A stretch of DNA of 6,042 nt from Patescibacteria group bacterium UBA2100 (GCA_002331185.1 DCYW01000002.1:1-6042), one strand, 5' to 3'; counted from the stretch's first letter, positions 1 to 6,025 are shown. Translations and numbers: made by a program. Notes: generated by a model not told the origin, from the sequence alone.

Positions 1-24
1 CTTCGGTGCGCCAGCGCCCTCCAG
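1..24 (+). repeat. Terminal inverted repeat, left copy (24 bp, perfect)
   Basis: Positions 1-24 are the exact reverse complement of 6019-6042; the match stops at position 25. The repeat begins CTTCGGTGCG and ends CCCTCCAG and is 18/24 G+C, richer than the rest of the window. Cfa similarity ends where it begins. Part of it forms a small hairpin with the neighbouring bases: CAGCGC (12-17) pairs with GCGCTG (24-29). Its nature (mobile element end, assembly repeat or adaptor) is open. Confidence 0.75.
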
Positions 25-262
25 CGCTGAGCCCCGTCTTCCTGCACACCAAATCAAGCTTGGCTTCCTGAGCATCATTGAGGTTGTCTGCGTTTTTCCA
101 ATATCCGCACGTGTATGCCAGATATTTTCCCAGCATTATTTTGTATAAATCATTGCCTTTATCGTAGTGCGCTTCGCCGACCTCAAACGCTCTATCTTTT
201 TGACCCATGCTCAAAAGTGCGGTTACCGCAACTCTAAACGCAATACTAAAATTACCCCTCAC

Positions 263-269
263 TTTTTTT
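263..269 (-). other. A7 slippery run at the cfa frameshift (A AAA AAG in frame)
   Basis: On the minus strand the codons read GAA AAA AAG TGA. The in-frame heptamer A AAA AAG has the X XXY YYZ form known from bacterial -1 frameshifting (for example E. coli dnaX). A one-base backward slip gives GTG AGG GGT, exactly the frame that holds the rest of Cfa. One extra A would give the same protein, so a lost base or a homopolymer sequencing error is equally compatible. I see no clear upstream Shine-Dalgarno-like stimulator. Confidence 0.6.
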
Positions 270-482
270 CTAGTTCAGCATTGAGTAACTTGGTAAAAAA
301 TTCATCTAATTTCTCGCAATCCCACCAACCATCCATATAAGCTTCCCCGAGTCGAAGTGAGCCCTTTTGCAATATCCGATGATATAATCGCTCATCATGC
401 ACCTGCGGATCATGTGGTTCACTGCCGTTTACTGTAATATCCGCGCTTTGCAGCAATTCTTTAACTGTATCATTTGCTCGAC

Positions 483-1193
483 TCATACAGTTTTTGGTGT
501 GCGCCACATGACATGCTCATAAATACTCGACCACACAAATCCAAAGCTTGCTGCAAAGAGCAGTTCCTCAAGTGGCACCCCTGTAATAAAGATACCAATG
601 AGCGCTTGCTGATTCCAGACTGATTCAACATATCCAGGGAAAAATATGAGTAGTGACAGAAAGTACCCATAGTAGAGAGCTGTGAAGATGCCCGCACTTA
701 CCAGCATTTTTACCTTCAAGTCTGGCCGGCAAAACCACGCGGCAAAACCACCGATCGTGAGTGCAATGATTGCTGAATAAATGGGGTTGAGATCAGTGAG
801 AGCGTAAAGCATAGCAAACATAACCGGCCCAGAAAGAAGTGCCACGTAATGGAAACGATGTCGTGCCTGTCTCTGAACGGCCTCCGGAATTTCCTCGTAA
901 CCCACTTTGAAGAAATAATCGTAGACTACAACTGCGATTCCACCGACACCAAACGAGAATAAAAGGCTTTCGATATCAAAGCCTGTCATTACGGCCAGAT
1001 CAAACAACGACGGGGGAGACCAATACTCAGGCACAAAGACGGGTTCGGTGAGTCCAAGAAGTGATGTGGCAAGACTGACTCGAAACATTTTTTTCTTGCT
1101 GTCTCTATCTTTCAGGCTGAGATATAACACAGCCCAGATAATGAGCAGGAAGAAGCTCCATATTAGCCAAACGTATTGTGTGAGTTCAAACAT
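483..1193 (-). CDS. Lycopene cyclase domain protein (fused CrtYc/CrtYd-like)
   Basis: This 236-residue, very hydrophobic protein has about six or seven membrane segments (roughly residues 5-22, 74-95, 114-132, 135-155, 162-184 and 198-222). It shows the pseudo-repeat of the CrtYc/CrtYd lycopene cyclase family: the first half contains GFDIESLLFSFGVG (71-84) and the second GVPLEELLFAASFG (205-218). PLEE at 207-210 matches the acidic motif of this family. Length fits the fused archaeal-type cyclases. Such enzymes cyclise the ends of lycopene to give beta-carotene in the membrane, but no other carotenoid gene is in the window, so the substrate is not established. The ATG at 1193 lies 38 bases after the copA stop, with no terminator between, so co-transcription is likely; no good ribosome binding site precedes it. 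The stop overlaps the cfa start (ATGA). The family call is fairly secure, the activity inferred. Confidence 0.8.
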   Translation of the reverse strand: MFELTQYVWLIWSFFLLIIWAVLYLSLKDRDSKKKMFRVSLATSLLGLTEPVFVPEYWSPPSLFDLAVMTGFDIESLLFSFGVGGIAVVVYDYFFKVGYEEIPEAVQRQARHRFHYVALLSGPVMFAMLYALTDLNPIYSAIIALTIGGFAAWFCRPDLKVKMLVSAGIFTALYYGYFLSLLIFFPGYVESVWNQQALIGIFITGVPLEELLFAASFGFVWSSIYEHVMWRTPKTV

Positions 1194-1231
1194 AACTGCT
1201 TAAACGTTAGGTGATAAAGTAGTACCTAGAT

Positions 1232-3694
1232 TTATAATTTAATCCGCTTGAGTCGAAGCGCGTTTAAGAGCACGCTGATAGAACTGGCTGCCATCGCCCC
1301 AGCGGCGATAATCGGGCTGAGTAAGAAACCGAAGAATGGGAACAGAAGACCCGCGGCAACCGGAATCCCGGCAGTATTGTAGACAAACGCAAGGAATAGA
1401 TTTTGTTTTATGTTACGCATCGTACCGCGACTGAGTTTTATTGAAGTCACTGCGTCCAGGAGGTCACTCTTGATAAGTACAATATCCGCGCTTTCAATCG
1501 CGACGTCAGTGCCGGCGCCAATTGCGATACCGATGTTAGCTTGCGTTAAGGCTGGGGCATCGTTGATGCCGTCGCCGACCATTCCAACATTCATTCCTTT
1601 TTCCTGAAGACTTTTTACGTGATTAGCTTTATCCTCTGGCAATACTTGGGCAAATACACTTTCTGGAGCAATGCCAACTTTTCGGGCTATCGCTTTGGCA
1701 GTTCGTTCATTGTCACCCGTTATCATGAACACCTCTATATTTTCTTTTCTGAGTTTTTCAATTGCTGAAGCCGAACTTTCTTTGATTGTGTCAGCAACAG
1801 AAATAATTCCCAGTAGCTTTTCGCTATCCGCAAACAACATAACGGTATTGCCATCTTCTTCCAAAGACTGAATCGCCTCAAGTTTGTCCTCAAAAGCAAT
1901 ATTTTTCTCACTCATGAGTTTTCTTGTACCGATGTAGTAGGTTGTACCGGCAATGGAACCTGAAAGACCGTGACCGGGAATTTCTTCAAATTTTGAGACA
2001 TCTGTAAGTGCCATCTCTTTCTCTTTTGCATATTTTACAATCGCTTCAGCGAGTGGGTGTTTGGAATTTTTTTCGATTGATGACGCGAGCGTAACAAGTT
2101 CTTCTTCACTCAAATCGGTAAAACTCTGGGCGCCGGTAAACGCCGGTTCACCTTTTGTGATGGTGCCCGTCTTGTCGAGTACAAGCGCGTTTATCTTTTG
2201 CGCTTGTTCGAGCGCCTTAGCACTCTTAATCAAAATGCCATTTTCAGCACCAAGGCCGGTTCCAACCATAATAGAGGTTGGGGTCGCAAGGCCGAGCGCA
2301 CATGGGCACGCAATAATGAGGACGGTAATCAAGATAGTGAGTGCAAACAGAAAACTAGCCCCGAAGACAAAGTACCAGAGGGTAAACGACACAATTGCAA
2401 TCGCAATAACCGTCCAGACAAAGTACCCCGAGATAATATCCGCCAGCCGCGCAATCGGCGCTTTTGAACCCTGTGCCTCCTGAATAAGCTTGATGATTTG
2501 TGCGAGCGCCGTATCCTTCCCTACCTTAAGAGCCTTAAACTGTATAGCACCAGATTTGTTGATAGTGGCTCCAATAACAGAATCGCCAACTTTCTTATCT
2601 ACCGGCACACTCTCACCGGTAATCATACTTTCATCAATACTTGTTGTACCCTCCACGATCTCGCCATCAACCGGAATTTTCTCACCTGGGCGCACAATGA
2701 TGATGTCGCCGACCACCAAGTCCTCGATAGGTACTTCCTCTTCTTTCCCATCGCGAAGTACGGTAGCTGTCTTTGCCGCAAGGTCCATAAGCTTTCGGAT
2801 CGCTTCAGAGGTCTTGCCTTTAGTCGCTTCTTCAAGATATTTACCTAGCAAAATAAGTGCGATAATAACACCGGCGGTTTCGAAATACAGATCTTTTACA
2901 AATGAATAGTCCCCGCCAATAATTGCATAGATAGCATAAAGTCCATAGAGATAAGCTGCCGCGGTACCAAGACCAATGAGTGAATCCATATTTGGAGTAC
3001 GCTTCCATAGGTTGTATAAACCAACAGTGTAGAATTTATAACCAGCGATAACTACTGGTATGGAGAGTATAAGTTGTGCCAACGCAAAACGTACTGGGAA
3101 TTGAGCTGGATTCAAGAAGCCAACAATCAAACTTTCATTGATTATCTCGCTCATTGCCAAATAAAGAATGGGGATGGAAAAAATCGAAGCTATGATGGTT
3201 TTCCTCTTCAGTATTTTTATTTCCTGTTCCTTGGCTTTCTTTTCCTTTTCGTATATGTCTTCACCCTCTTCAGCAATGATTGCCTCGTACCCTGCCTTAT
3301 CAACAGCCGACTTAAGTTCATCAAGTTTGACGACCGCCGGATTATATGAAAATTTTGCGTAGGAGTTGGCAAAGTTTGTATCGACATTTTTCACACCGGA
3401 AAATGCTTCGAGTGCATCCTTAACAACACCGGCACAATGATCCGAACCCATGCCGATCACCTTAAACTCCGCATCGAGATAGTCCTCGTCCATCAGTGTG
3501 TAGCCGGTATGTGCCACCCTTTCTTCGATCTCTTTGGGACTTGTAACGGACTCATCAAAACACACCTCGCACCCTTCTGTTGCATAATTTACATATGCTT
3601 CACTTACCCCTTCGATGCCCCGGAGTGTCTTCTCTGTTGTCTGCGCACAACTCGCGCAGTGCATCCCGAGAATTTTATATGTTTTCTTTTTCAT
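1232..3694 (-). CDS. copA: Cu+-transporting P1B-type ATPase
   Basis: An 820-residue copper-export ATPase of normal length that pumps Cu+ out of the cytosol at the cost of ATP. Domains: HMA1 with GMHCASC (10-16); a second HMA domain (about 76-140) with the degenerate GMGSDHC (81-87), only one Cys; a charged linker (143-166); membrane segments from about 167; actuator TGES (359-362); the CPC ion-binding motif (463-465); phosphorylation site DKTGT (507-511, D507); nucleotide-domain HP (546-547) and GHGLSG (574-579); TGDN (659-662); GDGIND (707-712); then YN (772-773) and MAASS (801-805), the remaining P1B-1 membrane ligands. All catalytic and Cu+-selective residues are present, so the enzyme should work. 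An extra CxxC, C42-E-V-C45, lies in HMA1. The start at 3694 puts GMHCASC at residue 10 as expected. The gene begins 19 bases after the CDF stop with no clear Shine-Dalgarno and sits under its own TATAAT. Confidence 0.97.
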   Translation of the reverse strand: MKKKTYKILGMHCASCAQTTEKTLRGIEGVSEAYVNYATEGCEVCFDESVTSPKEIEERVAHTGYTLMDEDYLDAEFKVIGMGSDHCAGVVKDALEAFSGVKNVDTNFANSYAKFSYNPAVVKLDELKSAVDKAGYEAIIAEEGEDIYEKEKKAKEQEIKILKRKTIIASIFSIPILYLAMSEIINESLIVGFLNPAQFPVRFALAQLILSIPVVIAGYKFYTVGLYNLWKRTPNMDSLIGLGTAAAYLYGLYAIYAIIGGDYSFVKDLYFETAGVIIALILLGKYLEEATKGKTSEAIRKLMDLAAKTATVLRDGKEEEVPIEDLVVGDIIIVRPGEKIPVDGEIVEGTTSIDESMITGESVPVDKKVGDSVIGATINKSGAIQFKALKVGKDTALAQIIKLIQEAQGSKAPIARLADIISGYFVWTVIAIAIVSFTLWYFVFGASFLFALTILITVLIIACPCALGLATPTSIMVGTGLGAENGILIKSAKALEQAQKINALVLDKTGTITKGEPAFTGAQSFTDLSEEELVTLASSIEKNSKHPLAEAIVKYAKEKEMALTDVSKFEEIPGHGLSGSIAGTTYYIGTRKLMSEKNIAFEDKLEAIQSLEEDGNTVMLFADSEKLLGIISVADTIKESSASAIEKLRKENIEVFMITGDNERTAKAIARKVGIAPESVFAQVLPEDKANHVKSLQEKGMNVGMVGDGINDAPALTQANIGIAIGAGTDVAIESADIVLIKSDLLDAVTSIKLSRGTMRNIKQNLFLAFVYNTAGIPVAAGLLFPFFGFLLSPIIAAGAMAASSISVLLNALRLKRIKL

Positions 3695-3701
3695 AACTCT
3701 T

Positions 3702-3730
3702 ATTATAGTACTTTTACCTGTTTTTAATAA
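3702..3730 (-). promoter_or_regulatory. Likely internal promoter for copA, possibly leaderless
   Basis: A perfect TATAAT (3707-3702 on the minus strand) lies seven bases before the copA ATG. The best -35 at 17-bp spacing is TTATTA (3730-3725), only three of six matches to TTGACA, inside the 3' end of the CDF gene. A start at normal distance would fall at or next to the A of the ATG, so the transcript would have no leader; this agrees with the missing Shine-Dalgarno. The -10 is seen directly; promoter activity is inference. Confidence 0.45.
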
Positions 3731-4655
3731 AATCTATCTCCTCTAACGCCTTTTCTTCAAGACATTCTGTCTCAATCTGTATGGTGGAGAAATATATGCC
3801 AAACTCATCGGCAAGCAATTTGTATATCTGTTTCTGCACACGAGTACTATCTTCCACGTTCGTAATCTTCACGTGAGCGGATACGATGTTCTTTCCACTC
3901 GTTAACGCCCATGCATGCAGATGATGCATATTTTCAACTCCGGATATTTTTTCAATGGCAGCTTTTACTGCGTTAATATCCAAATCTACTGGAATATTTT
4001 CTAAGAGAATATGCAGCGCATCTTTTACAATTTTCCACGATGCCCAGAATAATACAAGTCCAAACGCCATTCCAAGGAGCGGGTCGATTGCCAGAAATCC
4101 GGTAAATTGAATGACAAGTGCCGAAACTATAATAATGAGACTGCCTACAAATGTCTGAATAATATGCCAAAATGCCCCTCTCATATTCAAGTTTTCTTTC
4201 TGCCCTTGCCACATGAGACGCATAGATATGATTTCAGTAACTAGCCCCCCAAAAGCAATGAGAAGCATAGGACCGGTTTCCAGCTCAATGGGATTTTGTA
4301 GTCGCATAGCGCCCATCCACATAACGAGGAGTGCCATACCAAAGAGGAATACTCCATTCAACAATGCGCCTATGATTTCAGCACGCATAAGGCCGTACGT
4401 CTGAAACTGTGTGGCGGTTCGTTTGGCATAATATCCTGCAACCACCGCAATCAGCACCCCACCAACAGCTGAGAACGTATGAAACGCGTCTGAGATAACT
4501 GATATTGAGCCAGTCCAAAACCCAACTCCGAGTTCAATGACAAAATAGATTCCCGTAAGCCAGCCAGCTATCTTAAGTGCACGTGTATTTCCTCCGTCAG
4601 AGGAGAGCGGTATATGTGAATTGTGGGAAGGTTGAGTTTGATTTTTTTCACTCAT
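3714..4655 (-). CDS. Cation diffusion facilitator (CDF/ZitB-CzcD-like) metal transporter with altered metal site
   Basis: CDF proteins are dimeric proton-coupled exporters of divalent metals. Residue numbers here count from the ATG at 4730, where the open frame begins (338 residues). Six membrane segments fall at about 52-70, 72-100, 115-140, 153-172, 186-208 and 213-235, followed by the cytoplasmic domain with HHLHAW (269-274) and STIQIE (315-320). [12 protein letters not shown] closely matches ZitB. The TM2 motif, usually DAGHMLTD, reads DAFHTFSA, so the second Asp is Ala88; the TM5 HxxxD reads HIIQT, so that Asp is Thr193. Histidines H84 and H189 remain, and a C-terminal-domain His (as in ZitB HATIQ) is also replaced. 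Zinc is therefore uncertain. I chose the start at 4655 (MSEKNQ) because residues 1-12 of the longer frame are csoR relic; ATGs at 4670 and 4730 are alternatives, none with a well-spaced ribosome binding site. It lies between the csoR remnant and copA, which suggests a metal-stress role. Confidence 0.9.
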   Translation of the reverse strand: MSEKNQTQPSHNSHIPLSSDGGNTRALKIAGWLTGIYFVIELGVGFWTGSISVISDAFHTFSAVGGVLIAVVAGYYAKRTATQFQTYGLMRAEIIGALLNGVFLFGMALLVMWMGAMRLQNPIELETGPMLLIAFGGLVTEIISMRLMWQGQKENLNMRGAFWHIIQTFVGSLIIIVSALVIQFTGFLAIDPLLGMAFGLVLFWASWKIVKDALHILLENIPVDLDINAVKAAIEKISGVENMHHLHAWALTSGKNIVSAHVKITNVEDSTRVQKQIYKLLADEFGIYFSTIQIETECLEEKALEEIDFIKNR

Positions 4656-4694
4656 TTTCAGATTTTTCATTATCAGTATCTTTTTGAAGCCTGC

Positions 4695-4805
4695 GTTCAT
4701 AATATCAACACAATACTCTTCTTCTATCATTTCCTAGAGACCGCGTATTTGGCCGGCAATTATTTTGAGGCGTCTATCCAGTTTCTTTTTTACATCTTGT
4801 TTCAT
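4695..4805 (-). pseudogene. csoR: Broken csoR (copper-sensing transcriptional repressor), N-terminal part
   Basis: Too short for ordinary ORF calling. From ATG at 4805 the frame reads MKQDVKKKLDRRLKIIAGQ, then IRGL, then TAG (4736-4734), then EMIEEEYCVDIMN. This matches the CsoR N-terminal helices, typically RLKRIEGQVRGIQ.MVE...YCVDIL, including the copper-ligand Cys (codon 4712-4710). The TAG sits where CsoR usually has Gln or another polar residue. One residue fewer than usual lies between the Met and YC. After IMN similarity ends: the helix bearing the His and second Cys (HxxxC) of the copper site is absent, and only 13 codons separate IMN from the chosen CDF start, so it cannot be hidden in another frame. 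The frame stays open into the CDF gene. CsoR blocks copper efflux genes until Cu+ binds; this copy can make only a 23-residue peptide and should be inactive. Its identity is supported by the CsoR-type operator just upstream. Confidence 0.82.
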
Positions 4806-4811
4806 CGTAGT

Positions 4812-4841
4812 ATGATACCCCTATGGGGTATAAAGTGTCAA
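4812..4841 (-). promoter_or_regulatory. Sigma70-type promoter of the csoR-CDF-copA operon
   Basis: On the minus strand a perfect -35 TTGACA (4841-4836) and a -10 TATCAT (4817-4812, five of six matches to TATAAT) are separated by 18 bases. Transcription would begin about six to seven bases past the -10, at or beside the ATG of the csoR remnant (4805), so the mRNA would be leaderless for that gene. The spacer holds the CsoR-type palindrome, so a bound repressor would block polymerase. It is the best promoter in the window. Confidence 0.82.
4815..4831. promoter_or_regulatory. CsoR-type operator palindrome
   Basis: ATACCCC-TAT-GGGGTAT is a perfect 7-bp inverted repeat with a three-base centre. 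It matches the pattern known for CsoR-family operators (TACCC...GGGTA arms around a GC-rich core, as at B. subtilis copZA). It overlaps the -10 and lies otherwise in the promoter spacer, the usual place for a copper-relieved repressor. The sequence is seen directly; the protein that binds it is inferred, since the adjacent csoR is broken. Confidence 0.85.
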
Positions 4842-4851
4842 GCGAGGAATT

Positions 4852-4885
4852 TGTAATTTTATCGGTGCGTTATCGACAAATTACA
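4852..4885. repeat. AT-rich inverted repeat at the end of the ZIP-like gene
   Basis: TGTAATTT (4852-4859) and AAATTACA (4878-4885) are perfect 8-base arms around an 18-base centre, with a further TCG/CGA pair inside. The right arm contains the stop codon of the ZIP-like gene (4883-4881). It could be a weak transcript-end hairpin separating that gene from the copper promoter, or a dyad for a regulator. There is no GC-rich stem with a T-tract, so I do not call it an intrinsic terminator. Confidence 0.4.
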
Positions 4886-5579
4886 GGATAAATATTATGA
4901 CTGTTGTATAGAGGATAGCGCCAAGGGCAAAGTATAGTGGCGATCCTCTGTCCCTAGAAGGTATTACATCTATCATCGTTATGTAGAAAAATCCCCCTAC
5001 CGCAAACGCAAAAAGTGCGTGGTACAAAGAAACTTCGTTAACTGAGGTAAACGCTGCAAGAAAAACACCCAACAGTGCCGCTCCTGAAAGTAGCCACCTG
5101 AATACTAATCGATATCGAACTTCAGTATGCACCTCTTCAAACGACACCAATCCAACTGCTGCATAAAACGCAAGCGGGATAAAGAAAAGTACACTTTCCG
5201 CCAGATCATTTTGTGCCATTACGTACAAAACCGAGCCGATAATGGTGTAGTATGTAAATAGAATCCAAAAATGGACCATGCTGTGAAGAAAGTGCCAGCC
5301 TTCGCCATCTCCATGAAAATGACGGTACGCAAACTTTTCAAGCACATGCACCGACACAAAACCCGCCAGAAGTATAATGTACAGACTGGAGCCAAAGTGG
5401 TCTGCCCTTTCGGATACATCTGGAAGTAGAAACACAAATGAGTACGCCACTGCTGTACCTGCGGCAAAAGAAACAGCTAACTGACGAAAAGAGCCCGTAA
5501 GAACAAATTTTTCGTTCCAATAGTGAATAATGCCGAGTACGCCGGCAATAACGATACTTACGGTAAGTGCGGTTGTCAT
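4881..5579 (-). CDS. ZIP-like polytopic membrane protein (non-canonical metal site)
   Basis: A 232-residue protein with about eight membrane segments, the ZIP fold number: roughly 5-20, 36-54, 65-84, 101-122, 129-146, 161-177, 184-204 and 214-231. TM2 reads FAAGTAVAYSFVFLLPD (38-54), like the FxxGxxLxxxxxHLLPE of ZIP transporters, and TM7 has a matching AFAVGGFFYITMIDVIP. A His-rich stretch (H87, H89, H96, H99, H103) lies before TM4. The core ZIP ligands are not conserved: TM4, normally HNxxDG, reads HFWILFTYYTIIG, and TM5 lacks HExPHE, having FEEVHTE (147-153) near its end. It resembles a set of short ZIP-related bacterial membrane proteins of unknown function. It may carry metal or may have lost that role. 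The ATG at 5579 is the first of the frame, with no clear Shine-Dalgarno. It lies upstream of the copper operon on the same strand but is separated from it by the operon's own promoter. Confidence 0.68.
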   Translation of the reverse strand: MTTALTVSIVIAGVLGIIHYWNEKFVLTGSFRQLAVSFAAGTAVAYSFVFLLPDVSERADHFGSSLYIILLAGFVSVHVLEKFAYRHFHGDGEGWHFLHSMVHFWILFTYYTIIGSVLYVMAQNDLAESVLFFIPLAFYAAVGLVSFEEVHTEVRYRLVFRWLLSGAALLGVFLAAFTSVNEVSLYHALFAFAVGGFFYITMIDVIPSRDRGSPLYFALGAILYTTVIIFIL

Positions 5580-5608
5580 ATTTTAAAATTCTCAAATATC
5601 ATATACTA

Positions 5609-5637
5609 ATTATATACTGCCTAAATTTGAATGACTA
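5609..5637 (-). promoter_or_regulatory. Likely promoter of the ZIP-like gene
   Basis: On the minus strand a perfect TATAAT (5614-5609) lies 17 bases after TAGTCA (5637-5632), four of six matches to TTGACA. Transcription from here would give a leader of roughly 20-25 bases before the ATG at 5579. The region is AT-rich, so chance matches are possible, and TATGAT (5603-5598) is an alternative -10. Confidence 0.45.
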
Positions 5638-5646
5638 CTAATAAAC

Positions 5647-5672
5647 TACCCCACAGCAGAGCTGACGGGGTA
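5647..5672 (-). repeat. Imperfect hairpin, likely right end of the IS200/IS605-type element
   Basis: TACCCC (5647-5652) pairs with GGGGTA (5667-5672), and inside it CAGC (5654-5657) pairs with GCTG (5661-5664) around an AGA loop, leaving small bulges (A on one side, AC on the other). It lies just past the 3' end of the transposase gene, where IS200/IS605 elements carry the subterminal hairpin that TnpA recognises as single-stranded DNA. It could also help end transcription, but no strong T-tract follows on the minus strand. Confidence 0.68.
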
Positions 5673-5941
5673 TTACCTTCGTTGTTCATCAGAAGAGCGT
5701 TAGATTTTGATGATGTATCTGATGATAATTCTTAATGCCTTGTTTCTTTACGTAATTCTCAAGCATGGATAAATTACCGTATTGACCTACAGTATTGATG
5801 TAATAGCCATCTGTCCAGAACTGTCGTCCCCACAGAAATGTTTTTACTTCTGGATGTTTTTCAAACATTTTCTTTGCGGTAATGCTTTTGATAGCTTTGA
5901 CCATTCCTGAAATCACTATATTATCTGAGGAATTTATTAAA
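5647..5941 (-). mobile_element. Partial IS200/IS605-family element (right part)
   Basis: The supported part runs from the right-end hairpin to the point where transposase similarity is lost (about 5935-5941). The left end and the 5' half of tnpA are not in the window, and no left-end hairpin was recognised between 5942 and 6042. The exact right cleavage site cannot be placed by eye; it should lie a short way below 5647. The remnant sits directly upstream of the ZIP-like gene's promoter. Confidence 0.65.
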
Positions 5942-5970
5942 CCTCCAGAACCCCCTTTTTCCATATTCAA
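5689..5970 (-). pseudogene. tnpA: IS200/IS605-family Y1 transposase (TnpA), C-terminal half only
   Basis: Y1 transposases are HUH nucleases that move single-stranded IS200/IS605 DNA. Of the family's usual roughly 130-150 residues, only the second half is recognisable: VKAIKSITAKKMFEKHPEVK, LWGRQFW-TDGYYINTVGQYGN, then ENYVKKQG. Y73 and Q77 (YVKKQ) correspond to the catalytic tyrosine and the metal-binding glutamine of IS608 TnpA (Y127, Q131). The protein ends in the typical short LTLF tail. The HUH histidine pair is absent: upstream of about residue 12 the frame is a low-complexity Gly-rich stretch unlike the family. The frame has no stop up to the window edge at 6042, but that extension also shows no HUH motif. 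The break coincides with a 12-bp inverted-repeat arm (5942-5953). The fragment cannot act as a nuclease. Confidence 0.85.
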
Positions 5971-6025
5971 AAAACTAACCCCCGCCCCAAAAAGAAAAGG
6001 AATACTGCAAAGAGGGTTCTGGAGG
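5942..6025. repeat. 84-bp segment bounded by a 12-bp inverted repeat
   Basis: CCTCCAGAACCC (5942-5953) and GGGTTCTGGAGG (6014-6025) are perfect inverted copies around 60 bases rich in A and C runs. The inner arm lies exactly where tnpA similarity ends; the outer arm overlaps the 24-bp terminal repeat. It may be a small non-coding mobile element, one end of a larger one, or a rearrangement footprint. No gene is seen in it. Confidence 0.5.

Larger units (their letters stand above)
1..486 (-). pseudogene. cfa: Cyclopropane-fatty-acyl-phospholipid synthase, 5' part, frameshifted and cut at window edge
   Basis: Cfa methylenates unsaturated acyl chains of membrane phospholipids using S-adenosylmethionine. 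The first frame (486 to 259) resembles the E. coli Cfa N-terminus: a VNGSEP stretch, then GSLRLGEAYMDGWWDC. It ends in TGA straight after an A7 run. The -1 frame then continues without a stop from 262 to position 1 and carries the next Cfa segments, including VGEAHYDKGNDLY (about 180-142), YTCGYWKNADNL and AQEAKLDLVC. Alignment from memory to E. coli Cfa is co-linear across the junction (LEKK-VRGNF against LENQLPHHF), so this is one gene with a single-base frame disruption. Similarity stops at about position 24, where the SAM-binding GxGxG region should begin; more than half of the usual roughly 380 residues are missing. I chose ATG at 486 because it overlaps the upstream stop as ATGA, implying translational coupling; a GTG at 507 would add seven residues. 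The family call is firm; whether the gene is truly broken is not. Confidence 0.88.

Noticed and set aside
259..261. TGA in cfa as a recoded sense codon (as in Gracilibacteria)
   Set aside because: Reading through TGA in the same frame gives no Cfa similarity and soon meets TAA, while the -1 frame matches. TGA also ends tnpA and the cyclase-like gene at sensible places.
1208..1228. TAGGT...ACCTA as a terminator between copA and the cyclase-like gene
   Set aside because: A five-base stem with an 11-base loop and no T-tract is too weak; co-transcription is more likely.
1410..3727. Several open frames on the plus strand opposite copA (for example 2061-2483 and 2490-2909)
   Set aside because: They are antisense to a fully conserved copA, have Ser/Pro-rich or low-complexity translations without recognisable domains, and lack plausible starts. 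They are shadows.
4734..4736. TAG in csoR as a reassigned codon
   Set aside because: Even with read-through the C-terminal half with the His/Cys ligands is missing, so the gene is broken anyway; a single TAG is no evidence for recoding.
4623..4856. Plus-strand 77-codon frame across the csoR/CDF start region
   Set aside because: It is antisense to the csoR remnant, the operator and the CDF N-terminus and shows no family resemblance.
5647..5672. TACCCC...GGGGTA as a second CsoR operator
   Set aside because: The arms match, but they are 14 bases apart rather than about 3-5, and an inner CAGC/GCTG stem makes it an imperfect hairpin next to tnpA, which fits an IS end better.
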